From NCBI RefSeq assembly GCF_000733755.1, contig NZ_JPOF01000003.1:653501-717500 (forward strand): a stretch of DNA of 64,000 nucleotides, read 5' to 3'. This document shows positions 1 through 9,275 of the stretch, in pieces. Below the pieces are notes generated by a model, which saw only the letters and a program-made list of their open reading frames with translations, was not told where the DNA came from and did no database searches. Each line of letters begins with the position of its first letter. Within the stretch, counting starts at the first letter, position 1. The DNA is from Lachnoclostridium phytofermentans (GTDB taxonomy: Bacteria > Bacillota > Clostridia > Lachnospirales > Lachnospiraceae). The position numbers and the translations under genes were made by a program.

Positions 1-2392
1 CCCCCCATCGGCGTGCATCATCACCAAGTCTTCTGAAATACTCCTGGAAGGTAAAACGAATCTTTTTATGGTCACCACCTGCTGCTACGATTTTAGCAAC
101 CGACGAGATTACTGCATAAACTGCACCATGGAAAGGACTCCAGCTACTTAGGTATGGATCATAACCATAACTCATCATCGTTACAGTATCGCATGCACCG
201 TGAAGAACCGGAAGCTTTGCAATCATCGTCTGGACAGGTGTTAATTGATATTTCCCACCGTACGGCATTGTCACAGTGGCGGCTCCGATTGAGCTATCAA
301 ACATCTCTACTAAACCTTTTTTGGAACAGATATTAAGGTCAGAAAGCATGGATAACCACTGTTCTTTGATTGATTTATTAGCTTTTTCTCTTATTTCTCT
401 CGAATTTTGTGTATTCGAAGTTTCTTCTATGGAAGAGGCAGTTACTAAACTTTCACCACTTATCTTTCCAGTACTTGCAGCTGGATAGAAGGCACCAGAT
501 TTAAAGTAATTCTCTTCTTCCTTAGGCATCGTTACAACCGCAGTTGCCTCCTGGTGAGCACCGTTGGTATTTAAAAATTCTCTTGAGATATCTACAATTA
601 CCTTACCGCGCCAACGAAGTACTAATCTAGGTTCTTCTGTAACCACTGCTACTTCAACAGCTTCTAGATTTTCCTCTTCTGCAAAAAGAAGCATTTGCTT
701 TACATCTTTTTTATCTACAACGATAGCCATACGTTCCTGAGATTCTGAGATTGCAAGCTCTGTTCCATCTAATCCTGCATACTTCTTAGGAACCTTATCT
801 AAATCAATTATAAGTCCATCTGCTAATTCTCCAATTGCAACGGAAACACCACCAGCACCAAAGTCATTACATTTCTTAATTAGCTTAGAAACCTCTTCTC
901 TACGGAATAATCTTTGTAACTTACGCTCGGTTGGTGCATTTCCTTTCTGTACCTCTGCACCACAAGTGTGAATGGACTCTGTAGTGTGTACCTTGGAAGA
1001 TCCGGTAGCACCACCACAACCATCACGCCCTGTACGTCCACCCATCAAGATGATGACATCACCTGGATCAGAATTCTCACGGATAACATTCTTTCTTGGT
1101 GCAGCACCCATAACAGCGCCAATTTCCATACGTTTTGCTACATAATTTGGATGATAGATTTCATCTACTAAACCAGTTGCTAGACCTATCTGATTTCCAT
1201 AGGAGCTATAACCTTTGGCAGCTCCTGTTACAATTTTTCTTTGTGGAAGCTTACCCTGTAGCGTATCCTTTATGGATACTGTTGGATCTGCTGCTCCGGT
1301 TACTCTCATTGCCTGATACACATAACCACGACCAGATAATGGATCACGAATTGCTCCACCTAGACAGGTTGCGGCTCCACCAAATGGTTCAATTTCTGTT
1401 GGATGATTATGCGTTTCATTCTTAAAGAATACCAGCCATTCTTCTGTCTTGCCATCGATTTCAACCGGCACTACAATAGAACAAGCATTGATTTCATCGG
1501 AAACTTCCATATCTTCAAGCTTGCCATCTGCCTTCAGCTTCTTCATTGCAAGTAAAGCAATGTCCATTAATGAAATGTACTTATCTTTTCTATCTTTATA
1601 AAGAAGTTTTCTATTTGCTTTATAATCTTCATATGCAGTCTTAATTGGATCCTTATAAAAACCTTCTTCAAAGTCTACCTTGGTTAGTTCTGTTAAGAAG
1701 GTAGTATGACGACAATGATCTGACCAGTAGGTATCTAATACACGAATTTCGGTAACAGATGGATCTCTCTTTTCTTCCTTAGCAAAATAATTCTGAATAT
1801 GCTTAAAATCAGCATAGGTCATTGCTAAATTTAGTGATTCATATAAAGAATGAAACTCAGAATCCCCCATGTTTTGAAATCCAGTTAAGTAAGGAACGTC
1901 TTCTGGTACCTCAAACTCTGTAATTAAAGTATCTGGTTTTACTTCGTCTGTTTCCCTGGAATCCACAGGATTAATACAATATTGCTTGATACGCTCAAAA
2001 TCTTCTTCTGCTAAAGTACCACTTAATACATAAGTAGTCGCAGAATGAATGACAGGCTCTTCTTTTTCATTTAACAACTTAACACATTGCTCAGCAGAAT
2101 CTGCACGTTGGTCAAATTGTCCTGGAAGATACTCCACAGAGAATACTTTATCCTCTTTTTCATATGGAAACTTCTCTTCAAATAATTCATCGATCGGAGG
2201 TTCTGAAAACACAGTACCAAGTGCCTTTTGATAGGTTTCCTCACTTACATTCTCTATATCATAACGGATTAAAACACGCACATCTGTTAGTGTCTTAAGC
2301 CCTAAATAACTTCTAAGCTCTTCTTTTAGCTCTTTTGCACGCACTGCATAAGGTACTTTTTTCTCTACATATACTCTTTTGACACTTCCCAC
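1..2392 (-). CDS. purL: Phosphoribosylformylglycinamidine synthase, 5' part (partial gene)
   Basis: Glutamine- and ATP-dependent conversion of FGAR to FGAM, step four of de novo purine synthesis, in the cytosol. About 797 residues are visible; the C-terminus, including the glutaminase domain expected for the long single-chain clostridial form, lies beyond the left edge. The translation shows an N-terminal PurS-like region, then the conserved FKNETHNHPTEIEPFGGAA segment with the ATP/metal-site residues, GRTGRDGCGGATG and a second-half segment FGAGGVSVAIGELADG. No Met codon fits the start; the reading frame opens at GTG (2392) six bases after GGAGGT, so GTG initiation is chosen. It is transcribed away from the mraY-like gene. 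No neighbouring pur gene is visible. Confidence 0.95.
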   Translation of the reverse strand, partial: MGSVKRVYVEKKVPYAVRAKELKEELRSYLGLKTLTDVRVLIRYDIENVSEETYQKALGTVFSEPPIDELFEEKFPYEKEDKVFSVEYLPGQFDQRADSAEQCVKLLNEKEEPVIHSATTYVLSGTLAEEDFERIKQYCINPVDSRETDEVKPDTLITEFEVPEDVPYLTGFQNMGDSEFHSLYESLNLAMTYADFKHIQNYFAKEEKRDPSVTEIRVLDTYWSDHCRHTTFLTELTKVDFEEGFYKDPIKTAYEDYKANRKLLYKDRKDKYISLMDIALLAMKKLKADGKLEDMEVSDEINACSIVVPVEIDGKTEEWLVFFKNETHNHPTEIEPFGGAATCLGGAIRDPLSGRGYVYQAMRVTGAADPTVSIKDTLQGKLPQRKIVTGAAKGYSSYGNQIGLATGLVDEIYHPNYVAKRMEIGAVMGAAPRKNVIRENSDPGDVIILMGGRTGRDGCGGATGSSKVHTTESIHTCGAEVQKGNAPTERKLQRLFRREEVSKLIKKCNDFGAGGVSVAIGELADGLIIDLDKVPKKYAGLDGTELAISESQERMAIVVDKKDVKQMLLFAEEENLEAVEVAVVTEEPRLVLRWRGKVIVDISREFLNTNGAHQEATAVVTMPKEEENYFKSGAFYPAASTGKISGESLVTASSIEETSNTQNSREIREKANKSIKEQWLSMLSDLNICSKKGLVEMFDSSIGAATVTMPYGGKYQLTPVQTMIAKLPVLHGACDTVTMMSYGYDPYLSSWSPFHGAVYAVISSVAKIVAAGGDHKKIRFTFQEYFRRLGDDARRWG

Positions 2393-2775
2393 GTCATTAC
2401 CTCCGTATATTTTTCTAGGTTTTTGTGTATACTTCATCTTTTTTGGTTATATTTATTATAGCATAGGCGTATTTATAAATGAAATTAATATATATGAAAT
2501 ATTTCATTAGGTGAACTAATAAAGCCAACTAGTAAATTATCAGGATTAAGTTCTGTTTAACTTTCAGTCAATAAGACAGTGCACTAGACAATCTTTCCTG
2601 TCTAGTGTACAATATGTATACAATTTTATAGTGTAAAATAAAGTATACCTTAAAATTGTATGACTATTTTATCTAGTCTAAAACGCTATAAACTAGCTCA
2701 CTCAAACAGTAATTGTAGGTGATGAAGCTAGCATGCGTGGTCTAGAATTTTTGTGGAATACTCGGAGGAAATCAT
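2393..2775. other. Divergent purL / mraY-like intergenic region with inverted repeats
   Basis: This 383-bp region separates two divergent genes. It holds a 12-bp inverted repeat (arms 2579-2590 and 2599-2610, one G-T pair), an 11-bp inverted repeat (2618-2628 and 2651-2661) and a third, bulged stem (2693-2701 with 2719-2731). None is followed by a T tract, so they look like operators or leader RNA structure rather than terminators. I see no purine riboswitch core. Confidence 0.5.
2455..2483 (-). promoter_or_regulatory. Probable purL promoter
   Basis: A perfect TATAAT (2455-2460 on the complement) is preceded by TGC, making an extended -10. A weak -35, TTCATT, lies 17 bases upstream (2478-2483). 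The predicted start site is about 60 bases before the purL GTG. Sequence match only. Confidence 0.45.
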
Positions 2776-3738
2776 ATGCTTTACTCAATTTTTGATAACT
2801 TGTCAGGCAAAAGTATAACTTTTGTAGGGTTATTGCTAGCTTTTTTAATTACATGTATCTTACTCAAGGTACTTCAGAACATTCTGCCAAGGGACGGTGG
2901 AAGAGCTTACGCGGTAAACGGTGGTCTATCTCAAGGAAAACCTCGCGGTGCAGGACTAGTTTTTATCTTAGTATTCGTTGTAGCTACCTTGCTATTTGTT
3001 CCAATCACCAGAGAACTTATTATTTATCTACTCATGATTATTGCTGCTATGATGAGTGGTTATTTAGATGATAGCTCCAAAGCCCCTTGGGGTGAATATA
3101 AAAAAGGGTTCATTGACTTAGTCATTGCACTTGTATGTGCCGTTACTTATGTGAATTTTAATGGTAGCACTTTAACATTTTTAACTACTGGATCCTCAAT
3201 TGAACTCAATCCTGTTCTCTATGTGTTACTTGCAATGCTGTTAATCTGGGTATCAATTAATGTAACCAATTGTACCGATGGAGTAGACGGGCTTAGTGGA
3301 AGCATTGGTATCGCTACAATCTTTACTTTCTATCTTGTTTTTGTTTCTATTATAGACAACCAAGATTATGGTTTAATCTCCCTTATCATGATTGCATGTA
3401 TCCTTGGTTACTTATGGTTTAATGCCTCTCCAAGTAAGTTGTTAATGGGAGATGCTGGCTCCAGAGCAATTGGATTGTTTATTGCGGTGATTGCCCTCAA
3501 AACAGGTAGCCCATTACTTTTCATCCCTGCTGCCATTGTATTTATCATTGACGGAGGTCTTGGCTTAGTTAAGGTTGCTCTTCTACGTTTCTTCAAGATT
3601 AAGATCCTAGCAAATACAAGAACACCGATTCATGATCATGTTAGAAAAAAATTAGGTTGGTCGGATACACAGACTGTATTTCGTTTTATTATCATCCAAG
3701 CTATGGTATCCTTTGTTACCCTTTATATGTTTTTATAG
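2776..3738 (+). CDS. MraY/WecA-family glycosyl-phosphate transferase
   Basis: Integral membrane enzyme of the family that moves a phospho-sugar from a UDP-sugar to undecaprenyl phosphate (MraY makes lipid I). It has 320 residues, the family's usual length, with about ten hydrophobic segments. Family motifs are present: NCTDGVDGLSGS near residue 165 (the magnesium-binding DGxDGL), LMGDAGSRAIG near 222 and PIHDHVRKKLGWSD near 286, which resembles MraY's PIHHHFELKGW loop. The start has GGAGG seven bases upstream. It stands alone, outside any mur/division cluster, so it could be an MraY paralogue rather than the housekeeping enzyme. The UDP-sugar cannot be read from the sequence. Confidence 0.8.
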   Translation: MLYSIFDNLSGKSITFVGLLLAFLITCILLKVLQNILPRDGGRAYAVNGGLSQGKPRGAGLVFILVFVVATLLFVPITRELIIYLLMIIAAMMSGYLDDSSKAPWGEYKKGFIDLVIALVCAVTYVNFNGSTLTFLTTGSSIELNPVLYVLLAMLLIWVSINVTNCTDGVDGLSGSIGIATIFTFYLVFVSIIDNQDYGLISLIMIACILGYLWFNASPSKLLMGDAGSRAIGLFIAVIALKTGSPLLFIPAAIVFIIDGGLGLVKVALLRFFKIKILANTRTPIHDHVRKKLGWSDTQTVFRFIIIQAMVSFVTLYMFL

Positions 3739-3967
3739 TAAGATTCATAATAATAAACCTATATATTATTACGGATAAGGAATTATTTCAACGTTAATTT
3801 AATCCTACTTACAAATATACTGCCAGCAGTGTAAATTTATAAAGTAGGCTTCGATACGTACGTACTATGAATTCTACATCGATGGGAATTATTATTCACA
3901 TTGGATTTTAAAAGAATAGGTATAGAATTACTACCCTATAACACAGGAACAGAAAGGAGAAGGCGCA

Positions 3968-4858
3968 TTGGATATTAATTACGAGTTATATAAAGTATTC
4001 TATTATGTTGCGAAAACACTAAGCTTTAGTGAGGCTGCTGCTGAGTTATTCATCTCACAATCGGCGGTCAGTCAATCGGTAAAAGTATTAGAAAAACGTC
4101 TGAATCAGGTTCTCTTTATACGAAGCACAAAAAGAGTAAGTCTTACCAAAGAAGGTGAGATGCTTTTTAAGCACATCGAACCAGCGATTAATTTAATCAG
4201 CCGTGGTGAGAACCAAATCTTAAATTCTACTCCAGCCGGTGGCATGCAATTACGAATTGCCGCAAGCGATACGATTTGTCGATATTTCTTAGTGCCTTAC
4301 CTTAACAAATTTCACAAATCCTATCCCGAGGTACATATCCGTATTATTAACGGTACCTCACTCAAGTGTGCAGAATTACTTGAAACAAATCAAGTGGACT
4401 TAATCGTTGCGAATTCCCCGAATTCTGCTCTAAATAATAATTTAAATATTCAGGACATTACCACCTTTCGTGATGTTTTTGTTGCAAAGCCAGATGCCTT
4501 TCCACTGGCAAATCGTAAACTTACGCTAGCAGAGCTTCAAAGGTTACCTATCCTTATGTTAACTAAACTCTCTACTACAAGCGCTTTCCTCCATAATTTA
4601 TTTTTACAGCATTCCTTGGATTTGGTGCCTGCTATCGAACTTAGCAGTAATGATTTATTGATTGACTTAGCGAAAATCGGTCTCGGTATTGCTTTTGTAC
4701 CAGATTTTTGTATTAATAACATAAGCCCTTCTGAGCTAATTACAATTGAAACAATGGAAGAAATGCCGGAACGAAAATTAGTCGCAGCTTACGATGATAC
4801 CTTACCATTATCAGAACCTGCACAATTTTTTATTAAATTAATGCTAGACAAGCTATAG
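3968..4858 (+). CDS. LysR-family transcriptional regulator (TTG start)
   Basis: A 296-residue LysR-type regulator. The N-terminal winged helix-turn-helix covers residues 1-60 (LSFSEAAAELFISQSAVSQS is the recognition region), and a periplasmic-binding-like effector domain follows from about residue 90. The start codon is TTG, eight bases after AAAGGAGAAG; no better in-frame ATG lies nearby. It converges on azlD and is separated from it by a long terminator. Because LysR proteins often control neighbours, the azlCD/aspartoacylase cluster is a candidate target, but the genes are not divergent and this is inference. Confidence 0.9.
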   Translation: MDINYELYKVFYYVAKTLSFSEAAAELFISQSAVSQSVKVLEKRLNQVLFIRSTKRVSLTKEGEMLFKHIEPAINLISRGENQILNSTPAGGMQLRIAASDTICRYFLVPYLNKFHKSYPEVHIRIINGTSLKCAELLETNQVDLIVANSPNSALNNNLNIQDITTFRDVFVAKPDAFPLANRKLTLAELQRLPILMLTKLSTTSAFLHNLFLQHSLDLVPAIELSSNDLLIDLAKIGLGIAFVPDFCINNISPSELITIETMEEMPERKLVAAYDDTLPLSEPAQFFIKLMLDKL

Positions 4859-4915
4859 AAAGTATTTTCAATAAAAGTATAAACAGATAATAAATCTATA
4901 CAGGTGGTTTAAGCT

Positions 4916-4967
4916 AAACAGGTGATCTATGTTTTCGGTTACAATCGAAAACATAGATCACCTGTTT
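4916..4967. terminator. Bidirectional terminator between lysR and azlD
   Basis: A perfect 22-bp inverted repeat (arms 4916-4937 and 4946-4967) with an 8-base loop and A/T runs at both ends. It sits between two converging genes and would terminate both. Confidence 0.9.
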
Positions 4968-5086
4968 TTCTTATTCATTAAATTTTTCCTATTCATAGAA
5001 CGATTATTTAAGAACGATTATTTAAGAATGATATAAATATAAACTTTACATCTTGATTTCGATGTCGCTATAATTAGCCTGTTACT

Positions 5087-5395
5087 TTAGAAAAATAACC
5101 CCGTAATGAATACAGTGATTATAGCTCCAGCTGCTACTACCACCAAACTTCTTTTATAATATGCTAAAAGAAACGCTACGATTGTTCCACACACCGCAGT
5201 TATTACATTACCTGTAGATTCAAATACATCCGGAAATGTGAGTGCTCCTAATACTGCATAGGGAACGTAATTTAAAAAAGACTTGATACGTGCTGATTTT
5301 ATTTCTTTACGAAAAACTGCAATTGGCAAGGCTCTTGGTATATAGGTTACGAGCGCCATAATGATTACTGCTAAAAGTGCCTTTTCTATCTTCAT
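5087..5395 (-). CDS. azlD: AzlD-family branched-chain amino acid transport subunit
   Basis: A 102-residue membrane protein with about four hydrophobic helices, the usual AzlD size. AzlD pairs with AzlC as a LIV-E type exporter of branched-chain amino acids and some analogues. The TYIPRALPI stretch near the N-terminus is typical of the family. The coding region overlaps the end of azlC by four bases, with a GGAGG inside azlC, so the two are translationally coupled. The exported amino acid is inferred from the family. Confidence 0.9.
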   Translation of the reverse strand: MKIEKALLAVIIMALVTYIPRALPIAVFRKEIKSARIKSFLNYVPYAVLGALTFPDVFESTGNVITAVCGTIVAFLLAYYKRSLVVVAAGAIITVFITGLFF

Positions 5396-6114
5396 ACACT
5401 TTCCTCCTTCTTATCCTCCATAGGAAATAAAATCGCCCCAATTCCTGCGGAAAGAACAGTCGCTATAACCACCTTAAAGCCGGATGAAATAAAGGAAAAG
5501 GCAGGGATATATCGTAAACAGTAATGTATAAAAATGGAGAGCAGTAAAATAACAACTACAGGCTTAGATTTTCTTGCTGGAGGAATAATGATAGCAATAA
5601 ACATTCCATAAAGAGCAATTCCCATTGCATCTGCCAAACTTTGTGGCAGTGCTGTACATATCATAGCTCCTAGCGCAGTGCCAAGACTCCAGCCGACAAT
5701 AGGACTACTAATTAATCCAAACATATATGCACTGCTTAACTTTCTCTGCTCCATAGAAGCTACGCTAAATGTCTCATCTGTAATACCAAAAGAAAAAATG
5801 AGGCGATTCCATACTCCAATTTTAGAATCTATCTTTTGAGATAGCGATAAAGACATTAGCATATATCGTATGTTAATAATAAATGTGGTGAAACCTATTT
5901 CAAATAATCCTGCCCCAGCAAAAATTAAATTCGTTCCTGCAAACTGTCCTGCAGAGGTCAGATTTGACAAAGAAATAAAAATAGCTAACCATACCGGTAA
6001 TCCACCGTTTACCGCCATAAGCCCAAACGTAAAGGACACTGGCAGATAACCAATTGCAATTGGCAATCCCCGTTTGAAACCATATTGAAGATCTCTCTTA
6101 CTATCAATATTCAT
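5392..6114 (-). CDS. azlC: AzlC-family amino acid permease subunit
   Basis: A 240-residue inner-membrane protein with six to seven hydrophobic segments, the large subunit of the AzlCD exporter. The LPIAIGYLPVSFTFG opening and the TSAGQFAGTNLI segment are characteristic of AzlC. The start has AAAGGAAA at good spacing. It lies 19 bases downstream of an aspartoacylase-like gene and is probably cotranscribed with the two hydrolase-like genes upstream, which suggests that an acyl-amino acid or its product is processed and then exported. That link is inference. Confidence 0.9.
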   Translation of the reverse strand: MNIDSKRDLQYGFKRGLPIAIGYLPVSFTFGLMAVNGGLPVWLAIFISLSNLTSAGQFAGTNLIFAGAGLFEIGFTTFIINIRYMLMSLSLSQKIDSKIGVWNRLIFSFGITDETFSVASMEQRKLSSAYMFGLISSPIVGWSLGTALGAMICTALPQSLADAMGIALYGMFIAIIIPPARKSKPVVVILLLSIFIHYCLRYIPAFSFISSGFKVVIATVLSAGIGAILFPMEDKKEESV

Positions 6115-6133
6115 TGTACTATTTTCCTTTGTT

Positions 6134-7069
6134 TTATTCGTGTAATCTTCTTATTATTTTATATACAATGCAATTTTGTATCACCAAAGGTTTACTATGA
6201 GCAAAGAAGATAATTCCATCGCTTGGAGCTATAATTTGTGAGATTACTTCTCCTTCAATCGGATCTACTACTTCTGCTAAGACATCACCAAACTTTACTT
6301 CTTCCCCTGGTTTTCTAAGAGGTCGATAGATTCCTGAAACATCTGTTTTAATCGGCATTAATGACTCTTCTTCCACAATACTTGCGATATAACCACTATG
6401 ACAGTTATACTTGATGATTCCCATGCGTGTCAAGAATCGAAGGACGGAAGATACCGCCTGTCTTGCAGACTTTTCGTCAATACTACTCGTTGCTGGGGTG
6501 TATACCGAAAATGCATTCGTTCCATTTACCTGCCAGCAATAGTTTAGAGTTCCTGTATCAAAAGGATGAGGCTTTTTAGTCAGTACATAAGGTAACCCAA
6601 ATAGATTCGCAAGGCTAGTACTTTGATGACCTGTTTCCATCATTCTAACATGAGGAATAAATTCACCCGGAGTGTGAAAGCTTGCAAACTGAATACCATA
6701 ACTATATCCTTCCACTGCCTTAAATACTCCACCTGCAATACGTTCCGTAGTTTCACCGCTGTTATCTCCCGGGAACATGCGATTAATATCAGACTTATCC
6801 ATCGCCCAGAAACGTTTCTCAATGTTAATACTGGATTGGTTCAACGTCGGAATTACCATAATTTCATTGTTATTTAAAATTGCTCCGATTTTTTCTAGTC
6901 TAGTCAACTCCTTAACCAACTGAGAACAGATATATAACTGTTGTATCTCATTTCCTCTTGTCGGTCCCACGATACATGCTGCCTTTTCTCCCTTACCAAA
7001 ACGAAAACCAACTATGTGCATGTCATCACGAAAAGGACTTTTTACCGTATGAATTATTTCCTGAAACAT
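6134..7069 (-). CDS. AspA/AstE-family protein with degenerate active site
   Basis: A 311-residue paralogue of the gene just upstream, in the succinylglutamate desuccinylase/aspartoacylase (M14-like) family, with the same lipoyl-like beta domain at the C-terminus (from about residue 240). Aligned by eye with its neighbour, the zinc motif GVHGDE reads GPTRGNE, so the ligand His is Arg. VDLHAS reads ASFHTP, and the catalytic Glu in LSIEMGVG is Tyr in FSVYTPAT. The fold motif INRMFPGD is kept. It is probably not a hydrolase of the classical type and may be a regulatory or binding partner of its twin. Its ATG follows the twin's stop codon directly, with the ribosome site inside the twin's last codons. 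Confidence 0.8.
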   Translation of the reverse strand: MFQEIIHTVKSPFRDDMHIVGFRFGKGEKAACIVGPTRGNEIQQLYICSQLVKELTRLEKIGAILNNNEIMVIPTLNQSSINIEKRFWAMDKSDINRMFPGDNSGETTERIAGGVFKAVEGYSYGIQFASFHTPGEFIPHVRMMETGHQSTSLANLFGLPYVLTKKPHPFDTGTLNYCWQVNGTNAFSVYTPATSSIDEKSARQAVSSVLRFLTRMGIIKYNCHSGYIASIVEEESLMPIKTDVSGIYRPLRKPGEEVKFGDVLAEVVDPIEGEVISQIIAPSDGIIFFAHSKPLVIQNCIVYKIIRRLHE

Positions 7070-8005
7070 TTACACCCCTCCTAGGATTCTAGCAATTAGG
7101 GAACCATCATAAACAACAGGGTATTCCCTTAATGTAAACACGACTCCATCACAAGGAGCTATAATGTGTTGAACAACCGTACCATTAAGACTATCCACAA
7201 TATTTCCGACTACATCTCCAGCTTTGATATCCATCAGGTGTTCTACACATGGCAAAAAGATTCCGGAAGCTTCGGCATGTATTAAAGTCACTTTATCACG
7301 ATCGGAGGAGATTACCGAAGTCTTTGGCGTTATCACAGACCCATTCCAAATACCAAGCTTATGCATCAGGCAAAAAATACCCTCTAAGATCTGATCTCCG
7401 AACTCCTTTGTAATTCTCATACCAACTCCCATCTCAATACTTAACGTTGGTACCCCATTTTGATTTAGGCTATGATAAAGGCTTGCAGGTTCTACTGTTG
7501 GTGAAGAATGAACCCAGATAAAGTCTGTATTTAATAGCTTTGCATATTCTAATAGACTTTCTTCATGCTGCTTATCAAGTCGAACCTGTGGAATTTCTCT
7601 TAAAAAGATATTGCTCGCATGCAGATCCACACAAAAATCTGCTCCCTCAAGATCTTCTACAAGCTTTGCAGCTACATATTCGGACATATCACCATCCATA
7701 TCTCCTGGGAAGCTTCGATTCATATCCAAATCAAAGGTTGGTATTCTTCTTGTAATTGACTCCATCCCCAACGGATTTACACACGGATAGACATCCACAA
7801 TACCAGTTAAGAATTCATTTTCTTCCCTAATACGGCGGATCAATTCATAACATATGTACTGACCTTCAAGTTCATCACCGTGAACTCCTGTTACAATACA
7901 AATTCTTTTTTCATTCCCCTTTTTATTCTCTGGTTCTAAATGATTCTTTTTAATGTGCATCGTTTCTAATACTGGCAGACCTACCGAAACTACTGTTTTT
8001 ACCAT
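7070..8005 (-). CDS. AspA/AstE-family zinc hydrolase (deacylase)
   Basis: A 311-residue succinylglutamate desuccinylase/aspartoacylase family protein that would hydrolyse an N-acyl amino acid or similar amide. Zinc ligands and catalytic residues are visible: GVHGDELEGQ near residue 40 (His, Glu), VDLHAS near 128 (His) and the general base Glu in LSIEMGVG near 195. DMNRSFPGD is a family signature. The C-terminal 70 residues form a biotinyl/lipoyl-like barrel found in bacterial members. First gene of a probable operon with its degenerate twin and azlCD. The substrate is unknown. Confidence 0.85.
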   Translation of the reverse strand: MVKTVVSVGLPVLETMHIKKNHLEPENKKGNEKRICIVTGVHGDELEGQYICYELIRRIREENEFLTGIVDVYPCVNPLGMESITRRIPTFDLDMNRSFPGDMDGDMSEYVAAKLVEDLEGADFCVDLHASNIFLREIPQVRLDKQHEESLLEYAKLLNTDFIWVHSSPTVEPASLYHSLNQNGVPTLSIEMGVGMRITKEFGDQILEGIFCLMHKLGIWNGSVITPKTSVISSDRDKVTLIHAEASGIFLPCVEHLMDIKAGDVVGNIVDSLNGTVVQHIIAPCDGVVFTLREYPVVYDGSLIARILGGV

Positions 8006-8414
8006 CTTTACACATCCCTTCTGTAGGTATATCTTAACGCTTTAAAGCATTACCTTGTAATAGTATTTATTGAAATTTCATTTCATTGTACTACAATTAT
8101 ACAGTAAAGTAAATCCCTTGAAACCATACTAATTTAGAACAAAGGAAGCAAAAAACCAAAGAAAATATTAGCAACCCCGTAGGGTGAGTATGCATCCCTT
8201 CGAAAGTTTTAATATATAGAAAATTACGATGCAATTTCCTATATATAAAAAAAGTCTAAGCATACTAGCTCTATTCCCGCTAACATACCAAGACTCTTTC
8301 CTTATTTATTCTTTACAGCATCTAAATCATTTCCTCTTTAATACCATACTAATATATTACATAACTTCTATAATTACGAACACTATTAAAATTTTATTAC
8401 AACATAATCTTATC
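8006..8414. other. Gene-free stretch between the sugar permease and the aspartoacylase operon
   Basis: AT-rich, with no open frame that looks coding. An AT-rich inverted repeat (about 8215-8250, 13 bp with one mismatch) is followed by A/T runs and could be a weak terminator for the ABC operon. The more GC-rich patch at 8172-8206 has no partner that I can find. Confidence 0.4.
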
Positions 8415-9275
8415 TCAACCTTTTACAGCTCCTTGAGTCAAACCATTATAAATCTTATTTTGACAGGTAATAAAAACAATAAGTGCCGGCAACACCGTAA
8501 TAATAACCCCTGCACAGATAAAATTGTATTGATTACCAAAAGGGCCAGTAAAGGTATAAAGCGAAGAGGATACCACTTTTAATTTTTCTGATTGTAGATA
8601 TAGATTTGCCATATAGTATTCATTGTAGGTACTAACTCCTTTTAGTATCATACAGGTGACAATGGCTGGTTTTAATAGTGGCAACAGGATACGAAAGAAT
8701 ACCGTATAGTAAGATGCTCCATCCACGATTGCGGATTCATCAAGAGATACAGATATATTCTCAAAAAACTGTAAAAATACATAGATAGATATAACATCTG
8801 TTCCCATTAATAGGATCATATAACCAACTAGCGTATTCACTAAATTTAAGCTTGTCATAATGGAAAATACAGTTACCTGAACAGCAACCCCTGGAATAAG
8901 AGCTGCAAATAAAAATAAATTTCTTATCAAACCATTTCCCAGAAATTTGAATCGATTGAGTATGTATGCAAGCATTGTTCCTATCAAGATTGAACCCATT
9001 AAAACAAACACTAATATAATCATTGAATTAAGAAATGCTCTCCCCATATTTCCCTTCGTCCATGCTGTCACAAAATTTTCAATATAGAACCAATTTTTTG
9101 GAAGGGTCGCAACACTCGTTTGATTGTATTCCTGTGTACTTTTAAATGCTGTTATCACACAAGATACAATCGGAAGTAACATCCAAAAAGTTATAAATAT
9201 CAGACTAAAGTACTTTAAAAAACTAATAATACACTGTTTGACTGAATAGTGCTTTCTTCTTTTCCTATTACTCAT
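8415..9275 (-). CDS. Carbohydrate ABC transporter permease (MalG type)
   Basis: A 286-residue CUT1-family permease with six predicted membrane helices. The cytoplasmic EAA loop that contacts the ATPase is visible as DGASYYTVFFRILLPLLKPA near residue 185. It overlaps the upstream permease gene by eight bases and pairs with it as the membrane channel. No ATP-binding subunit is encoded nearby, so a shared MsmK-like ATPase elsewhere in the genome is expected. The sugar is unknown; the genomic setting suggests an oligosaccharide from plant polymers. Confidence 0.92.
   Translation of the reverse strand: MSNRKRRKHYSVKQCIISFLKYFSLIFITFWMLLPIVSCVITAFKSTQEYNQTSVATLPKNWFYIENFVTAWTKGNMGRAFLNSMIILVFVLMGSILIGTMLAYILNRFKFLGNGLIRNLFLFAALIPGVAVQVTVFSIMTSLNLVNTLVGYMILLMGTDVISIYVFLQFFENISVSLDESAIVDGASYYTVFFRILLPLLKPAIVTCMILKGVSTYNEYYMANLYLQSEKLKVVSSSLYTFTGPFGNQYNFICAGVIITVLPALIVFITCQNKIYNGLTQGAVKG

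Noticed and set aside
154..2231. Plus-strand open frames opposite purL
   Set aside because: They are shadows of the purL reading frame, which shows conserved family motifs throughout.
8229..8582. Open frame of 117 codons on the plus strand
   Set aside because: It overlaps the end of the permease gene antisense, lacks a ribosome site and has low-complexity AT-rich composition.
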